DNA of 34,183 nt from contig JAAYUB010000119.1 of the NCBI GenBank assembly GCA_012517875.1, positions 1 to 34,183 of the forward strand. Reading direction: 5' to 3'. This DNA comes from Acidobacteriota bacterium (GTDB lineage Bacteria > Acidobacteriota > JAAYUB01). Shown piece by piece: positions 1-8,580 of the stretch. The first letter of the stretch is position 1. Each line of letters opens with the position of its first letter. The position numbers and the translations under genes are program-made. The notes beneath the pieces are model-generated. The model searched no databases, was not told where the DNA came from, and saw nothing but the letters and a program-made list of their open reading frames with translations.

Positions 1-858
1 CCGGCTGACCCGCCGGTAGCTCCTGCAGGAGATGGTGGTGAGCTTGTCACGCCCCTTCTCCCCGTTTTTCTCCCGGAGCAGTGCGTCCACTTCATCGGGG
101 TACAGGATGCCGTCAATCAGTTTGTGCGCGGCGGCTTCGGTGGGATGGCTGAGTCCCTCCTCCATCATGGCCGCCACCTGCTCGGCGGGGATTTTCCGGA
201 AGCGCGCAACCATCCCGTTGAACGATGCGACGGTTTTATCCAGAATATTGTTCATCACCTCGCGCTGGGCATCGCTGGCCGAATTCCGTTTAAGCATGTC
301 GCCGGCGCTTTTGTATTTGCCGATGTTCTCGACTTCCGGGTCGATGCCGAATTTGTTGAGCGTGTCCTTCAGAAACATGGCCTGGGCGATGAAACCATTC
401 AGCTCGAAGAACCCCTCCGGTGGCATATAGATCTTGTCGGCGGGCAGGGCGCAGGCGTAATCCCGCTCGTTGCAGACCACCGTGGTGGCATAGATGAACT
501 TGCCGGTTTTCTTGAACGCGGCCAGCTTATTCTGCAGTTCCTCCACTTTGGACCAGCCCAGATTGGGGCTCTCGACTTGGAGCCAGATGCCGGTGATCCG
601 CTTGTCGCTGCCTGCCTTGTCGATGCTGTTCAACACCTGCTGAAAAGTGAGGGCGGGCGGCTCAAACAAGCTGAGCGTGAAATCCGATGGGGCGTTCTCC
701 GGTAGCTCTCCGGTCAGTTCCACCACCAGCACGGTCCTGTCCTTAACCGACGGCTCGGCCTGAACCATCGCCTGGACCGCAAAGTACATCATCAACCCCA
801 CCCCGATGAGCACCATCAGGACAACCAGGGTGATGATCCAGCCCTTCTTGATTTTCAT
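1..858 (-). CDS. sppA: Signal peptide peptidase SppA, N-terminal part (runs off window)
   Basis: This is a membrane-anchored serine protease of the SppA (S49) family, which cleaves leftover signal peptides in the membrane. The visible 286 codons stay open to the window edge. Residues about 6-30 form a single membrane anchor, followed by an S49 domain starting with the VVELTG strand. Lys183, in the motif GKYKSAG, matches the general-base lysine of long (67K-type) SppA, which sits in the N-terminal repeat. The nucleophilic serine would lie in the C-terminal repeat outside the window, so catalytic completeness cannot be judged. The ATG at 858 is preceded by GGGAGG about 7 bases upstream. The gene follows ruvC on the same strand after a 94-bp gap. 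Family assignment is secure; only the truncation by the window limits it. Confidence 0.9.
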   Translation of the reverse strand, partial: MKIKKGWIITLVVLMVLIGVGLMMYFAVQAMVQAEPSVKDRTVLVVELTGELPENAPSDFTLSLFEPPALTFQQVLNSIDKAGSDKRITGIWLQVESPNLGWSKVEELQNKLAAFKKTGKFIYATTVVCNERDYACALPADKIYMPPEGFFELNGFIAQAMFLKDTLNKFGIDPEVENIGKYKSAGDMLKRNSASDAQREVMNNILDKTVASFNGMVARFRKIPAEQVAAMMEEGLSHPTEAAAHKLIDGILYPDEVDALLREKNGEKGRDKLTTISCRSYRRVSR

Positions 859-952
859 ACCCGTTCCTCCCGCTCCGATGATTGAAAGTCGACCCGTCTG
901 CTGGAGCCGCGGCCGTCGGAGTTCACCGGCGGCGGTGGCCGGTTTCGATATC

Positions 953-1465
953 TCAGCGCCCCGCCCGGGACGGATCGTCATGCATTCGCGCCCGGGTGGG
1001 ATACGTGTGTGCGTGGCACAGCGCCACGGCCAGCGCGTCTGAAGCGTCCAAGGGAAGCTCCTGTCCGCGCAGGCCAAGCAACAGGAGAACCATTCCCCGC
1101 ACCTGTTCCTTCTCGGCGCGGCCATACCCCACCAGTGCTTTCTTGACGGCCAACGGGGTGTAGGACACGACCGGAACGTTCGCCAGCTCCAGACCCAGCA
1201 GAATGGCCCCCCGGGCCTGCCCCAGCTTGAGGGCGGAGCGGGGATTGGCCGCGAAGAACACATCCCCGACCGCGGCGAAATCCGGAGGATACGCCGCGAG
1301 CACCTGGCGGAGCCCTTCGTGAATCTGCCGGAGTCCGGCGGAGAACGTCGCCGCACCGCGGGGACGAACAACACCCCAAGCCAGCGCCGTCAGCCGGTTG
1401 TTCCGGTGTTCGATCACGCCGTAACCCGTCGCCTCGCTGCCCGGATCGATCCCGATCACACGCAT
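953..1465 (-). CDS. ruvC: Holliday junction resolvase RuvC, with one catalytic Glu apparently replaced by Gly
   Basis: RuvC resolves Holliday junctions as a dimer together with RuvAB. The 170-residue length is normal, and the family signatures are clear: IGIDPGSEATGYGVI at the N-terminus (catalytic Asp7), SALKLGQARG in the middle, and LDASDALAVA near the end (Asp140, Asp143). The strand that normally reads AxE(D/Q/E)VF reads A-V-G67-D68-V-F here, so the second of the four acidic catalytic residues (Glu66 in E. coli) is Gly, with Asp68 next to it. The codon is GGG, one transition from GAG. Either the enzyme is altered, Asp68 substitutes, or there is a sequence error. The gene lies downstream of yebC, a common pairing, but ruvA and ruvB do not follow; sppA does. 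The ATG at 1465 has a weak GGGA site 7 bases upstream. Confidence 0.93.
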   Translation of the reverse strand: MRVIGIDPGSEATGYGVIEHRNNRLTALAWGVVRPRGAATFSAGLRQIHEGLRQVLAAYPPDFAAVGDVFFAANPRSALKLGQARGAILLGLELANVPVVSYTPLAVKKALVGYGRAEKEQVRGMVLLLLGLRGQELPLDASDALAVALCHAHTYPTRARMHDDPSRAGR

Positions 1466-1630
1466 GGAACTGTCCCGTCCTCAGGGAATGCTCCTATTTC
1501 ACCACAAAGCGCCCCGGCGGCCAAGGTCGAATCGCGAATACCGAGACTCGCGTCAGCGTCGCCTGTCGATCCGGCACCCTGTTTCCGCGATCGCTCCGGT
1601 ACAGCAGCCTGCCCCCGGCGGCCGGCTTTG

Positions 1631-1662
1631 AAACAATCAGGCGCCCGGAAGGGGCGCCTGAT
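1631..1662 (-). terminator. Probable intrinsic terminator or attenuator downstream of yebC
   Basis: An 11-bp perfect stem (1636-1646 paired with 1652-1662, five-base loop) lies about 30 bases past the yebC stop codon. On the minus strand it is followed by a short TGTTTC run. The T tract is weak, so it may only partly terminate and let some transcription pass into ruvC. The rest of the 227-bp yebC-ruvC gap shows nothing else I can name. Confidence 0.55.
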
Positions 1663-1692
1663 GAGGAAACCGGCTGACGTACCAATCGCAGG

Positions 1693-2433
1693 TTATTCCT
1701 GCATTTCCGACTCGTCGATATCAAAGTTAGCGTAGACGTTCTGCACGTCGTCGTGGTCCTCTAGGGATTCCATCAGTTTCAGCATCTGCTGGGCTTCCTT
1801 GCCCGTCAGTTTGACCGTGTTCTGGGGGATCATGGAAATCTCGTTCTCGAGCATTTCAAGCCCCGCGCCCTCCAGCTTCTCCTTCAGCGCGTCGAAGGCT
1901 TCTGGTGCGGACGTGATCTCGAAATTGCCATCATACTCCTCGATGTTTTCGGCGCCCGCGTCGAGGCTGATCTCCATCAGCTCATCCTCGCTTTTCTGGC
2001 CTCCTTTCACCAGGAAGTAGCCTTTGCGGTCAAACAGGTAGGCCACGCAACCGTTTGCGCCGAGGTTGCCGTTGTATTTCGTAAACAGGTGGCGGATCTC
2101 GGATACGGTCCGGTTGCGGTTGTCGGTCATGACCTGAAGCATGACCGCCGCGCCACCCGGACCGTAGCCCTCGTAGGTGATCTCCTCATAGTTTGTTCCG
2201 GGCAGTTCGCCGGTGCCCTTCATGACGGCCCGCTTGATGTTGTCGGCGGGCATGTTGGCCGCTTTGGCATCCAGGATGGCTTTGCGGAGCCGCGCGTTGC
2301 CGTCGGGATCCCCGCCGCCGACCCGGGCGGCTACGGTGATCTCCTTGATCAATTTGGTGAACACCTTGCCTCGCTTGGCATCCACTGCGGCTTTCTTGTG
2401 TTTGATGGAATGCCACTTGGAATGTCCAGACAT
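1693..2433 (-). CDS. yebC: YebC/PmpR-family (TACO1-like) translation/transcription regulator
   Basis: A 246-residue member of the YebC/TACO1 family. These proteins are described as DNA-binding regulators in some bacteria and as ribosome-associated factors that help translate proline-rich stretches in others. The N-terminus [20 protein letters not shown] is the family hallmark. It is followed by the [15 protein letters not shown] segment, the NIKRA helix, and the EGYGPGG and TDNRNRT motifs. The length matches the family norm (about 240-250). The ATG at 2433 has an AGGAGA site 8 bases upstream. It heads a minus-strand group with ruvC and sppA and shares a short intergenic region with the divergent phosphorylase gene. 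No oddities were seen in the protein. Confidence 0.96.
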   Translation of the reverse strand: MSGHSKWHSIKHKKAAVDAKRGKVFTKLIKEITVAARVGGGDPDGNARLRKAILDAKAANMPADNIKRAVMKGTGELPGTNYEEITYEGYGPGGAAVMLQVMTDNRNRTVSEIRHLFTKYNGNLGANGCVAYLFDRKGYFLVKGGQKSEDELMEISLDAGAENIEEYDGNFEITSAPEAFDALKEKLEGAGLEMLENEISMIPQNTVKLTGKEAQQMLKLMESLEDHDDVQNVYANFDIDESEMQE

Positions 2434-2494
2434 ACAAATATCTCCTCTGTTGTCAGAATTGCAGGTTGAGCTCCGTCGTATGAATCAAAGGCCG

Positions 2495-2544
2495 TAGAAC
2501 ACACGGAATAGGTATATTATAATTTCGTTTTAAGCGAAAGTACA
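2495..2544. promoter_or_regulatory. Divergent promoter region with overlapping TATAAT boxes on both strands
   Basis: The 130-bp gap between yebC and the phosphorylase gene holds an AT-rich island. TATAAT occurs on the plus strand at 2518-2523 and, overlapping it, on the minus strand at 2521-2516. Weak -35 candidates at 17-bp spacing are TAGAAC (2495-2500, plus) and TGTACT (2544-2539, minus). An imperfect palindrome, TTTCG-N7-CGAAA, lies just downstream on the plus side (2523-2539). The overlap suggests the two promoters compete for polymerase. Both -35 boxes match consensus at only three of six bases, so this is a moderate call. Confidence 0.45.
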
Positions 2545-2563
2545 CAGGGTATAGGAGCCGCCG

Positions 2564-3448
2564 ATGCCCGATGTCCTGGCTGTGATTGGGGGAAGCGACG
2601 CATACCGCCTGCTCCAGGCCGGCGCCTGGCGCATCCTCGAAACAGTCGCTGTGCCGACGCCGTTCGGCGAAGTTTCTGCGATCCAGCGGATCGCCGTGAC
2701 GGAAGACCTGACCGCCTGGTTTTTATCCCGTCATGGCCAGGAGAATTACGCCGTCAGCGCCCCGTTCGTCAACTACCGCGCCAACATCTATGCGTTGAAA
2801 GAGCTGGGGACGGCCCGCATTCTGGCCTGGTCGGGACCCGGCACTCTCCACGCTGACCGGCACCATCCCGGAGAGCTGGTCCTGCCCACCGACATCATCG
2901 ACGAAACCCGCCGGCGCTCTGCCACGTTCTTTGCAGGCCGCGGCTGGGGGTTCATCCGCTCATCCCCCTGCTTCTGCCCCGGCATCCGCTCAGCCTTCCT
3001 GGCCGCCGGAGCGGTCGCCGGACTGGCCATTGCAACAGACGCAGTGTACGTCTGCACGGAAGGCCCTCGCCTGGAGACTGCGGCGGAGATCCGGAAACTC
3101 CGCCGAGACGGCGGAGACCTGGTGGGCATGACACTGGCTCCTGAGGCGTTTCTGGCCCGCGAACTGGAGATCTGCTACGCCCCGCTCTGCTACGTCACCA
3201 ATTACGCCGAAGGCGTGGTGGAGCGGGCGTATCGCGGCGACAGACTGTTCGGGGGAATGCTGAGTGAGACCGAGCGTGACGCCGTCGACCGGGCGGTTCA
3301 GCACTTTCCTCGCCTGTTCTGCCGCGCCCTGGAACTGCTGGCTGAAGCGCCGCGAGACTGTCCGTGCGCCCAAGCCATGCGACGCTACACGCGCGACGGC
3401 CGCCTCGACGAGGACTGGCACAAGTGGATCGGGAACTCGGACGCCTGA
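2564..3448 (+). CDS. Purine nucleoside phosphorylase, MTAP/PNP family 2, probably 6-oxopurine or methylthioinosine type
   Basis: A 294-residue trimeric-type phosphorylase that cleaves a purine (thio)nucleoside with phosphate. Visible motifs are IGGS (9-11, phosphate loop), RHG (56-58), VNYRANI (69-75), the substrate loop TEGPRLETAAEI (165-176) and the GGDLVGMTLAPEAFLARE segment. The base-recognition position reads T-N213-Y-A. Adenine-specific MTA phosphorylases carry Asp here, whereas enzymes acting on 6-oxopurines, including S-methyl-5'-thioinosine phosphorylases, carry Asn. I therefore favour inosine, guanosine or methylthioinosine substrates, which fits the deaminase encoded at 7132-8481. 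The ATG at 2564 has AGGAG about 6 bases upstream. The C-terminal tail beyond about residue 245 is longer than in many relatives and looks unstructured. Confidence 0.85.
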   Translation: MPDVLAVIGGSDAYRLLQAGAWRILETVAVPTPFGEVSAIQRIAVTEDLTAWFLSRHGQENYAVSAPFVNYRANIYALKELGTARILAWSGPGTLHADRHHPGELVLPTDIIDETRRRSATFFAGRGWGFIRSSPCFCPGIRSAFLAAGAVAGLAIATDAVYVCTEGPRLETAAEIRKLRRDGGDLVGMTLAPEAFLARELEICYAPLCYVTNYAEGVVERAYRGDRLFGGMLSETERDAVDRAVQHFPRLFCRALELLAEAPRDCPCAQAMRRYTRDGRLDEDWHKWIGNSDA

Positions 3449-3456
3449 GACGACTG

Positions 3457-3485
3457 TTGTCATCCCCCCGGTCTTTTGCTATCAT
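3457..3485 (+). promoter_or_regulatory. Predicted sigma-70 promoter of lepA
   Basis: TTGTCA (3457-3462) and TATCAT (3480-3485) are separated by 17 bp, starting just past the phosphorylase stop codon. Predicted initiation near 3492 gives a leader of about 50 bases before the lepA ATG. The possible in-frame TTG at 3476 would fall in this spacer and -10 region, so it is not the lepA start. Confidence 0.55.
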
Positions 3486-3544
3486 ACCCGCTCTTCGCCT
3501 GCCGGCCGCCGTCAGGGGCCGACTCACCCGGACAAGCGACACAT

Positions 3545-5353
3545 ATGAAACAACCGCTCACCCACATCCGCAATTTCTCCATCATCGCCCACATCGACCA
3601 CGGCAAGTCCACGCTGGCGGACCGCATCCTCGAGCTTACCGGCGCCCTCACCGCCCGTGAAATGGCCGACCAGGTGCTGGACGACATGGACCTGGAGCGG
3701 GAACGCGGGATCACCATCAAGGCCCACGCCGTCCGGCTGAATTATCGCGCCCAAGACGGCTGCGACTATCAGTTCAACCTCATCGATACGCCCGGACACG
3801 TGGATTTCACCTACGAGGTGTCGCGCAGCCTGGCCGCCTGCGAAGGCGCGCTGCTCGTTGTGGACGCCTCCCAAGGCGTCGAAGCCCAGACGCTGGCCAA
3901 CACCTACTTGGCCGTGGAAAACGATCTGGAGCTGATTCCGATTCTCAACAAAATCGACCTTCCCGGAGCCGACGCCGAACGTGTTTCTTTGCAGGTGGAG
4001 CAGGTGGTCGGCCTGAAGCGCAGCGAGGTCCTGCTGGCCAGCGCCAAAGAGGGTCGCGGCATCCAAGAGATCCTGGAGGCGATCGTCGCCCGCATCCCCC
4101 CGCCCCAGGGGGATCCTGACGGCCCGCTAAAAGCCCTGGTGTTTGATTCCTGGTACGATGTCTATCGTGGCGTAGTGATCCTGCTGCGTGTGTTCGACGG
4201 CCGGATCAGCAAAGGGATGCGGATCCGCCTAATGAGCACGGCCAAAGATTACACCGTCGAAGAGGTGGGCGTGATCACCCCCAAATCTCAGATGACCGGT
4301 CGCCTGGAGACGGGCGAGGTGGGCTTCATCATGGCGGGGATCAAGAACGTCGACGACGCCCAGGTGGGCGATACGATCACCGAGGCCGACCGTCCGGCGG
4401 GGGAACCCCTGGCCGGCTTTCAGGAGATCAAGCCGGTGGTGTTCTGCGGGTTGTATCCGGTGCAGAGTGAACAGTACGCCGATTTGAAGGACGCCCTCAG
4501 GAAACTCCAGCTCAACGACAGCGCCTTCCGGTTCGATCCCGAAACCTCCACCGCCCTGGGTTTTGGCTTCCGGTGCGGCTTCCTCGGCCTGCTGCACATG
4601 GACATCGTCCAGAGCCGGCTGGAACGGGAGTTCGAGCTCGACCTGATCAGCACTGCACCGAGCGTGCGTTATCGCATCATCCGCAAGACGGGCGAGGAGC
4701 TGTATGTCGAAAATCCCGCCCACATGCCACCCACCGGCGATATCGCCCGGATCGAGGAGCCGATCTACACCACCATTGTCATGACAGCAGACGAATACCT
4801 CGGCGGCATCCTCAGCCTGCTCGAGGAAAAACGCGGCGTGCAGCGCGGTTTTGAGTACGTGGGCGCAAAGCGCGTCATGCTCACTTATGACCTGCCGCTC
4901 AACGAAATCGTCATCGATTTTTACGATCGGCTCAAATCGGTCAGCCGCGGGTATGCCTCCATGGATTATCACTTCGCCGGTTATGCCGAGTCCGACCTGG
5001 TCAAACTGGACATCCTGGTCAACGGTGAGCCGGTGGACGCCCTCTCCAGCATCGTTCACCGCAGCCTGGCCTTCCGACGCGGCCAGGCGCTGACCACCCG
5101 TTTGCGCGAAGTCATTCCTCGCCAGTTGTTCGAAGTGGCGGTCCAGGCGGCAGTGGGCAACAAAGTCATCGCCCGGACCACCGTCAAGGCGATGCGCAAG
5201 AACGTCCTGGCCAAGTGCTATGGCGGCGACATCACCCGCAAGCGCAAGCTGCTCGAAAAACAGAAAGAAGGCAAGCGGCGGATGAAACGGGTGGGCCGGG
5301 TGGACATCCCTCAGGACGCCTTTCTGGCAATCCTCGATATCAAGACGGACTGA
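3545..5353 (+). CDS. lepA: Elongation factor 4 (LepA GTPase)
   Basis: LepA/EF4 is a ribosome-binding translational GTPase implicated in back-translocation or 30S maturation. The 602-residue protein matches the usual 595-605. The GTPase motifs are all visible: P-loop AHIDHGKST (15-23), DTPGH and NKID. The C-terminal half keeps the EF4-specific features, [16 protein letters not shown] and the basic tail around [21 protein letters not shown] that enters the peptidyl transferase region. I chose the ATG at 3545 because it gives the conserved [20 protein letters not shown] start and lies downstream of the predicted promoter. There is no clear Shine-Dalgarno sequence before it. It ends 21 bp from the convergent DUF502 gene. 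Confidence 0.97.
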   Translation: MKQPLTHIRNFSIIAHIDHGKSTLADRILELTGALTAREMADQVLDDMDLERERGITIKAHAVRLNYRAQDGCDYQFNLIDTPGHVDFTYEVSRSLAACEGALLVVDASQGVEAQTLANTYLAVENDLELIPILNKIDLPGADAERVSLQVEQVVGLKRSEVLLASAKEGRGIQEILEAIVARIPPPQGDPDGPLKALVFDSWYDVYRGVVILLRVFDGRISKGMRIRLMSTAKDYTVEEVGVITPKSQMTGRLETGEVGFIMAGIKNVDDAQVGDTITEADRPAGEPLAGFQEIKPVVFCGLYPVQSEQYADLKDALRKLQLNDSAFRFDPETSTALGFGFRCGFLGLLHMDIVQSRLEREFELDLISTAPSVRYRIIRKTGEELYVENPAHMPPTGDIARIEEPIYTTIVMTADEYLGGILSLLEEKRGVQRGFEYVGAKRVMLTYDLPLNEIVIDFYDRLKSVSRGYASMDYHFAGYAESDLVKLDILVNGEPVDALSSIVHRSLAFRRGQALTTRLREVIPRQLFEVAVQAAVGNKVIARTTVKAMRKNVLAKCYGGDITRKRKLLEKQKEGKRRMKRVGRVDIPQDAFLAILDIKTD

Positions 5354-5374
5354 GGCTCGTCTGCCGTGGCTTGG

Positions 5375-6007
5375 TCAGGGGCTTGTCAATAGCGGTTCTC
5401 CGCCGAGCTGCCGTGGATTGACGATTCCTCCCGAGATGATCAGTTTCATGGCCTCCTCCACGGAGAGAGGGACCCGCACGATCTGCTCCATCGGCAGCAT
5501 GGTCAGCAGCCCCGTGGTCGGATTGATCGAGTTCAACAGCAGCACCAATCCCATCCGCTGTCCTTCCTGCAGTGTGATCGTGCCGTTCAGAAATCCGAAC
5601 GCCCACAGGCCCCGGGATGGGTACGGTATCATCACCACCGCTTTGGGCTCCTCCGCCTGGCCGGGTGCGAACGCGTTCAGGATCTGCTTGATCGCCCCGT
5701 AGATGGACCCCGCCAGCGGAATTTGGGCCAGCAGCTGGTCCGCCAAGCCAAGTAGCCGCTGGGCCACATAGTTTTGGGTGATCAGCCCCACGACGAAAAT
5801 CAGCAGGACGGTTGCGACGATGCCCAAGCCGGGGATGTAGGTGGAAGTGAATCGACCGATCAGCGGCACCAGCAAACTGTCGGTGAAATGAAACAGAACA
5901 ATCAGGATGTACACCGTGATCACCACGGGCACCACCACCAGCAAGCCGGAGAAAAACGAGCGGCGCAGCGTGCGAGCGACCGAGCCGCGGACATTGGTTG
6001 CCACCAT
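5375..6007 (-). CDS. DUF502-family inner-membrane protein
   Basis: A 210-residue protein of the DUF502 family, whose function is unknown. It has a short basic N-terminus, a first membrane segment at about residues 17-40 (FFSGLLVVVPVVITVYILIV) and a second at about 58-78 (IVATVLLIFVVGLI). A soluble C-terminal part follows with the family motifs IPLAGSIYGAIKQ and the PYPSRGLWAFGF stretch. The ATG at 6007 has GGGAGG 6 bases upstream; an in-frame GTG two codons earlier overlaps the Shine-Dalgarno site and is less likely. It is the last gene of the minus-strand group deaminase-deacetylase-DUF502 and converges on lepA. Confidence 0.88.
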   Translation of the reverse strand: MVATNVRGSVARTLRRSFFSGLLVVVPVVITVYILIVLFHFTDSLLVPLIGRFTSTYIPGLGIVATVLLIFVVGLITQNYVAQRLLGLADQLLAQIPLAGSIYGAIKQILNAFAPGQAEEPKAVVMIPYPSRGLWAFGFLNGTITLQEGQRMGLVLLLNSINPTTGLLTMLPMEQIVRVPLSVEEAMKLIISGGIVNPRQLGGEPLLTSP

Positions 6008-6068
6008 GTACACACCTCCCCTGGATGATCGCGGTCATCTTATCACAGCCCGGTGTGTGGTTCGGAGT

Positions 6069-7142
6069 TCAGGGCGGTACGGGCGATCCGTCGGTCTTCC
6101 CGCGGTCGCGAGCGTGGGCCCAGCCCACGGTGATGAGCCGCGACACCGGCACGAAGTGATAGCCTCGCCGGGTCATGCTGACGATCAGATCGTCCAGGAT
6201 CGTCCAGCCACGCTCCTCCCGCCGCTGACTCCCTGTGTGCATGAGGATGATCGCTCCGTTGGCTCCACCCGGAACACCGCCGTCGAATGCGAGCAGCCGC
6301 TCCAGGATCTGCGGGGCCGTGAGGTAGCGGGGTTCGACCCGGTCCGCGACCCAGTCCAGGGAGTCCATTGACTGGTCGCGTGATTCACTTCGTGTCCACG
6401 TCACATGCCAGTAGCCGAGTTCCGCCGCCCACGCATTGATCGTCGGATTGGTCTCGCCGAACGGCGCCCGCCACAATTTAACCATCGGCTGGTTGGTTAC
6501 ATTCCGGAACGCGATCTCGTTTTTTTCGAGCAACTCATGCAGATATTCCCGAGTGATCCCCGACCGGGTGTCGTGATGCCGATTTGCTTCCCAAGTGGTC
6601 AGATGCACATGGCGGTACAAATGGCTGCCGATTTCATGGCCCCCGGCCACGGCGGCCCGCACGGATTCGGGAAACCGTTCCAAAAACTCACCCGTCAAGA
6701 AGAACGTGGCCGTGATACGGTGTCGAGCCAGCACCTGGAGGATGGCCGGCAGATCGCAGTCGGTCGAGTCGCCGTCGAACGTCAGACTGATATTGGGCAG
6801 ATCGGGGGAACCACGGGTAAAATGGTACGGTCCTTCCGCCGACCACTCCTGCTGCAAGTGCCCCGGCAACGCCAAGGCTGGAGTGAACCGAGCGGTGTCT
6901 GGTCCGGCCCCTGGGACCGTGTTCAGTGACGGCGCCGGCTTCACCACGCCGTCCGCACCGGCCGGTTTCACTGGTTGGTGACGCAGTGATGTCGGAAATG
7001 GCGGGGCGACCAGTGCACCCATTGCCGTCAAGACCAGCAACAATCCAAGCCCCCAAACCAAGGGGCGGAACAACGCGGTCTTTGATTGTCGCACACCGCC
7101 GGCCGGTTTCGAATCCTCGATCCTGGGCAGATCAGAAGCCAT
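6069..7142 (-). CDS. Membrane-anchored NodB-fold polysaccharide deacetylase
   Basis: A 357-residue protein with one N-terminal membrane anchor (about 27-46), a proline-rich linker and a NodB/CE4 domain from about residue 117. CE4 motifs are visible: TFDGDS (121-126) in the place of TFD(D/A/G)G, the metal pair His174/His178 in HEIGSHLYRHVH, RAPFGE (Arg225) and LMHTG (His302). It should remove N-acetyl or similar groups from an envelope polysaccharide at the outer face of the membrane; the substrate cannot be read from sequence. The unusual point is Asp125 where relatives have Gly. The start codon overlaps the end of the upstream deaminase gene by 11 bp, suggesting translational coupling, since no good Shine-Dalgarno is present. 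Confidence 0.87.
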   Translation of the reverse strand: MASDLPRIEDSKPAGGVRQSKTALFRPLVWGLGLLLVLTAMGALVAPPFPTSLRHQPVKPAGADGVVKPAPSLNTVPGAGPDTARFTPALALPGHLQQEWSAEGPYHFTRGSPDLPNISLTFDGDSTDCDLPAILQVLARHRITATFFLTGEFLERFPESVRAAVAGGHEIGSHLYRHVHLTTWEANRHHDTRSGITREYLHELLEKNEIAFRNVTNQPMVKLWRAPFGETNPTINAWAAELGYWHVTWTRSESRDQSMDSLDWVADRVEPRYLTAPQILERLLAFDGGVPGGANGAIILMHTGSQRREERGWTILDDLIVSMTRRGYHFVPVSRLITVGWAHARDRGKTDGSPVPP

Positions 7143-8481
7143 ATTTTTCGGCGCGGGCGAGGTGTCGCGGCAATTCCAGGCGGATGTCTTCCTGAACTGT
7201 CTCCCGTTGAACCCGGGTGAACTGGCCGTTGCGATACAGGATCTCCCCGTCTACCAAAACCGCGTACACATCCGACGCACGGTACGCATAGACAATGGCT
7301 GCTACCGGATCGGGCGATGGAAAACTGTGGAGCGGATCGCGCGCCAGTACCACCAGATCGGCCTTTTTACCCGGCTCGATGCTGCCGATCTCCGACTCCA
7401 TCCCCAGAGCACGGGCGCCGTCGATGGTGGCCATCCGCAGGACTTCCTGCGCCGGCAGGGCCAGCGGTCCCCGCCGCACCTTCTGGATGAGCGCCGCAGT
7501 GCGCATCTCGGTGAACATGTCCAGGTTGTTGTTGCACGGCGCACCGTCCGCCCCGAGCGAGACCGAGACGCCGCCCGCCCGCATCTCCGGCACCATGGCC
7601 ACGCCGGAACCCAGCTTCAGATTGGACGAAGGACAGTGCAGCACATGCATCCCTTCGTCCCGCAGGATGGTCATCTCTTCGTCATCCACCCAGACGCAGT
7701 GGGCCAGGTAAAGCAGCTCCCCCGGCAGTTCCAAATCGCGGAAATACGTGACATTTTTTCGGCCGGTCTTATTCCAAACCGCCTGCACTTCCTTGAGATT
7801 TTCCGCGGCATGGGAATGAACGGGCACCCGGTCAGCGACGGCAAAGTCGCGGAGTTCCCGAAAGAGCCGATCCGAGCAGGCCAGAGCGAACCGCGGCGCC
7901 AGGCCGGCGCGTATTCGACCGTTTCCCCGACCGTTCCACTCCTGATGCAGTCTCTGACATTCCCGAATCGATTGGGCGGTCTTCTCGCGCAACGGCGCCG
8001 GCACCTGGTCTCCCTCGTCCATCATGCACTTGCACACGACGGCGCGAAAACCCATCTTTTCGACAGCTCGGAAGACCGCATCCGTGTGGTTGACCGTTTC
8101 CATGGTCAATGCGGTGGTCGTCCCGGACGCAATCAACTCCATCCCTCCCAGCATGGCGCTGAGATAGAGTGACTCCGGTGTGTGCGCCGCCTCGAGTGGC
8201 CAGATCCTGCGGCGCAGCCAGTCCAACAACTCCAGATCGTCGGCCATCCCGCGAAACAGGGTCTGCGCCAGATGGATGTGCGTCTGGACAAATCCGGGGC
8301 AAAGCAGCCGGCCGTCAAGATCAATGACATTGGTCAGGGAACTATCGAACCGGCCGACGGCTCGAATCCGCCCCCCGTCGATTGCGACGTCACCGTCGAT
8401 GACCTCCAGGTCCCGGTTCATGGTGACGATCCGGGCGTTTTTAAGTACCAGGAAACGTTCGGGAGCCACATTTCCGTCCAA
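7132..8481 (-). CDS. Amidohydrolase of the 5'-deoxyadenosine/MTA/SAH deaminase type
   Basis: A 449-residue metal-dependent amidohydrolase related to MtaD/DadD and the TRZ/ATZ group. Expected product activity is hydrolytic deamination of a 5'-modified adenosine (5'-deoxyadenosine, methylthioadenosine or S-adenosylhomocysteine) to the inosine form. Ligands are visible: His68 and His70 in QTHIHLAQTLFRG, His224 with Glu227 in HSHAAEN, His261 in AHCVWVDDEE, and Asp312 in LGADGAPCNNNLDMF. The NLKLGSG loop is typical of the subgroup. The start is TTG at 8481, with GAGG 9 bases upstream; a GTG four codons later is too far from that site. Its partner could be the phosphorylase at 2564-3448. Exact substrate is uncertain because guanine or triazine hydrolases share these motifs. 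Confidence 0.85.
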   Translation of the reverse strand: MDGNVAPERFLVLKNARIVTMNRDLEVIDGDVAIDGGRIRAVGRFDSSLTNVIDLDGRLLCPGFVQTHIHLAQTLFRGMADDLELLDWLRRRIWPLEAAHTPESLYLSAMLGGMELIASGTTTALTMETVNHTDAVFRAVEKMGFRAVVCKCMMDEGDQVPAPLREKTAQSIRECQRLHQEWNGRGNGRIRAGLAPRFALACSDRLFRELRDFAVADRVPVHSHAAENLKEVQAVWNKTGRKNVTYFRDLELPGELLYLAHCVWVDDEEMTILRDEGMHVLHCPSSNLKLGSGVAMVPEMRAGGVSVSLGADGAPCNNNLDMFTEMRTAALIQKVRRGPLALPAQEVLRMATIDGARALGMESEIGSIEPGKKADLVVLARDPLHSFPSPDPVAAIVYAYRASDVYAVLVDGEILYRNGQFTRVQRETVQEDIRLELPRHLARAEKYGF

Positions 8482-8526
8482 AACAGATATCCTCGAGCCA
8501 GAATGACGGCCGCCGTCGGCACAGGC

Positions 8527-8562
8527 AAAAAAAAAGTGCTAACCCGGCCGCCGGATTAGCAC
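8527..8562 (-). terminator. Intrinsic terminator of the LysM gene
   Basis: A GC-rich hairpin at 8536-8562 (outer 7-bp stem GTGCTAA/TTAGCAC, inner CCGGC/GCCGG, one mismatch) is followed on the minus strand by nine consecutive T residues (8535-8527). It lies 18 bases past the LysM stop codon and separates that gene from the downstream deaminase operon. Confidence 0.92.
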
Positions 8563-8580
8563 GATCTGAGTCAGGTTGTC

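Noticed and set aside
3476-3544. TTG start for lepA giving 23 extra residues
   Set aside because: It falls inside the predicted promoter spacer and -10 box. The conserved EF4 N-terminus begins at the ATG at 3545.
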